From contig CP064979.1 in assembly GCA_016699575.1 (NCBI GenBank), positions 3,844,001-3,908,000 of the forward strand: a DNA stretch of 64,000 nucleotides, read 5' to 3'. Both the position numbers and the translations under genes were made by a program. This stretch comes from Flavobacteriales bacterium (GTDB taxonomy: Bacteria; Bacteroidota; Bacteroidia; Flavobacteriales_F; PHOS-HE28). The notes under the pieces were generated by a model, which saw nothing but the letters and a program-made list of their open reading frames with translations, was not told where the DNA came from and did no database searches. Positions 62,957-64,000 of the stretch are shown here, piece after piece. Position 1 is the first letter of the stretch; the number at the start of each line of letters is the position of its first letter.

Positions 62957-63400
62957 TCAGGTGAAATACGGGGGGTCGTATTCAACGCCGTTCTCGTCGA
63001 GCAATGCGAGCAGTTCATCCCTGTAGCCTCGAACACGATGATGCGCTTCCTGTGCATCAATGTAAGCGCGCACCACAGCGCGTTCCCGATGCCCGACGCT
63101 GAAGGCCGCGTAACCCTCCTGCCAGGCGAAACCTTGCACATGTCCGGCATCTCTCACCCAAGCTGTGGATGCCTTCTTCAATTCACGGACAACATCGGCA
63201 ACGGCGTGGGTGGCCTTCAAGCCGAACAATAGATGCACGTGGTCGTTCCATCCATCGGTGCTTTGCGGGAATCCGCCTAGTCCTTTGACGGTGCCGCTCA
63301 AGTAGCTGTGCAGGTCATCGCGCCAGTCCTTCGTCAAGCAGGGAACGCGGTTCTTGGTTGAGAAGACCACATGGTAATGCAGGCTGAGGTAGGTAGACAT
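62957..63400 (-). mobile_element. REP-associated tyrosine transposase (RAYT) gene
   Basis: 147 residues from ATG at 63400 (MSTYLSLHYHVVFSTKNRV). Y1/IS200-like transposase fold with the HUH motif in DGWNDHVHLLFGLK and the catalytic Tyr late in VVRAYIDAQEAHHRV. RAYT proteins bind and process REP palindromes; this one is flanked on both sides by them, in inverted orientation. Single copy in the window; likely domesticated or slow-moving. Confidence 0.88.
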
Positions 63401-63412
63401 GCGATAGGGTTC

Positions 63413-63480
63413 TTCGACCCTTTCAGGGTCGTGTTGCGGTGTTGCTTGGGTTGCTAATGTCTTTGACCCCTTCGGGGTCT
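63413..63480. repeat. REP palindromes upstream of the RAYT gene (49-bp spacing)
   Basis: CGACCCTTTCAGGGTCG (63415-63431) and GACCCCTTCGGGGTC (63465-63479) have centres 49 bases apart, the same period as the array on the other side. Relative to that array they are inverted, so RAYT lies between oppositely oriented REPs. Confidence 0.85.
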
Positions 63481-63530
63481 GAGTATCGTCAGCGCATCCG
63501 CTTGCAGTGCGCTTCGAGGAAGGCCGCCTC

Positions 63531-63587
63531 AGCCGCAATTCGCCGGAACGCAATCGGTATAGGATAGCGGAGAGGGCGGGGTGCTGA
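63531..63587 (+). repeat. Direct repeat, second copy of the GT2 3' end
   Basis: Encodes the same C-terminal peptide as 62536-62592 (one V to A change); four of five base differences are silent third-position changes. It ends one base before the stop codon of the convergent cyanophycinase gene. Confidence 0.9.
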
Positions 63588-64000
63588 CTAGCTTTTTGCG
63601 TGCACCTTCACCGCCGTGAACATGCGCTGCTTCACGCTGTAGCTGTGGCCCTTGCTGATGATGTGCACCTTCATGCCTTCGATGCTGAAGGGCTCGCCTT
63701 CCTCCACGTCGGCGTAGTCGCTGTAGCTGATCTCGTGGCCATCGAAGATCATCACCTGCCCGCTGCCGATGGTCTCCAGCATGTCGGAGTCGGTGATCAC
63801 CACGCCCGTGTCTTCGCCTAGGCCGATACCGATGGCGGCCGGGTTGGCGGCAACTGCCTGCGATAGGCGGCTGAACCGCCCGCGCTCCACGAAGTGGCTG
63901 TCGATGATCACGTCATGGATCAGCGCCGCCCCGGTGGTCAGCTTCACGCCGCCTTTGATGAGCCCGCTGCTGCTGTGGCCCTGGTAGATCATGGTGCTGC
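63588..64000 (-). CDS. Cyanophycinase (peptidase S51), C-terminal part; 5' end outside window
   Basis: The visible 137 residues match the C-terminal half of cyanophycinase: TMIYQGHSSSGLIKGGVKLT, DVIIDSHFVERGRFSRLSQAV, NPAAIGIGLGEDTGVVI and a final beta-rich FTAVKVH. The catalytic Ser (GGxSAGA) would lie upstream of the window edge. It degrades cyanophycin or related Asp-Arg polymers to dipeptides. The stop codon directly follows the duplicated GT2 end. Confidence 0.85.
   Translation of the reverse strand, partial: STMIYQGHSSSGLIKGGVKLTTGAALIHDVIIDSHFVERGRFSRLSQAVAANPAAIGIGLGEDTGVVITDSDMLETIGSGQVMIFDGHEISYSDYADVEEGEPFSIEGMKVHIISKGHSYSVKQRMFTAVKVHAKS

Noticed and set aside
62957..63553. Long form of the RAYT gene starting at 63553
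   Set aside because: The first 51 residues translate the REP repeats and the duplicated GT2 end; the family start is at 63400.
1..64000. T9SS secretion machinery or a complete gliding cluster in the window
   Set aside because: Only cargo-type sorting domains and gldF/gldG are present; no porV, sov/sprA, gldK-N or gldA genes were found.

Overview
The window reads as a chromosomal piece of a high-GC member of Bacteroidota, most likely order Flavobacteriales. The evidence is the gldF-gldG-DUF4340-dnaN cluster, Por/type IX (T9SS) sorting domains, GWxTD, DUF4294 and DUF6913 family genes, MopE-repeat surface proteins, almost no Shine-Dalgarno sequences, and a TAnnTTYG promoter box in front of many transcription units. 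No plasmid or prophage genes are visible. Family assignments come from motif recognition, not from a database search.

Layout. 1-13.9 kb is housekeeping with some surface proteins: partial mtaB (-), aroQ, a glycosyltransferase and a GWxTD lipoprotein-like gene (-), tRNA-Ser(UGA), a PhnP-like hydrolase, a secreted HEYGH metalloprotease, a LamG protein (-), then the tightly packed run prmC / barrel protein / ligA / DUF6913 / dapA. 13.9-15.2 kb is a DUF4143 ATPase bracketed by two nearly identical 27-bp palindromes. 15.3-22.4 kb holds an exonuclease, a cytochrome c'-like lipoprotein, a rhomboid protease, a META-domain protein, and the gldF/gldG/DUF4340 genes with dnaN. 22.5-30.2 kb is one gene for a 2582-residue subtilisin-like surface protein with about 15 MopE-type calcium/metal motifs, a redoxin domain and three copies of a cysteine-rich module. 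30.4-32.1 kb is a slipin/NfeD membrane cluster.

32.2-46.7 kb is a surface polysaccharide locus. A plus-strand operon (flippase fused to half a glycosyltransferase, two GT4 enzymes, O-antigen polymerase/ligase, DegT aminotransferase, GT4) meets a minus-strand operon (GT4, fucosyltransferase, two GT2, Wzt, Wzm) tail to tail, followed by an initiating sugar transferase. A second initiating transferase with a lipoprotein and a Gfo/Idh/MocA dehydrogenase lies at 52.1-55.5 kb. Between and after them are metabolic genes: accC, hydroxyacyl-CoA dehydrogenase, pcm, NAD(P)HX repair, tsaC-type gene, transaldolase and SDR, plus the SRP RNA gene ffs at 61.5 kb and a membrane-anchored GT2.

Mobile and repeat DNA is the most unusual part. 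A 161-bp MITE with TTA target duplications sits exactly between two convergent stop codons (49.96-50.12 kb). A REP-associated tyrosine transposase gene (62.96-63.40 kb) lies inside an array of short palindromes with an exact 49-bp period, and the whole block is bounded by a 57-bp duplication of the end of the neighbouring glycosyltransferase gene. The window ends in a partial cyanophycinase gene.
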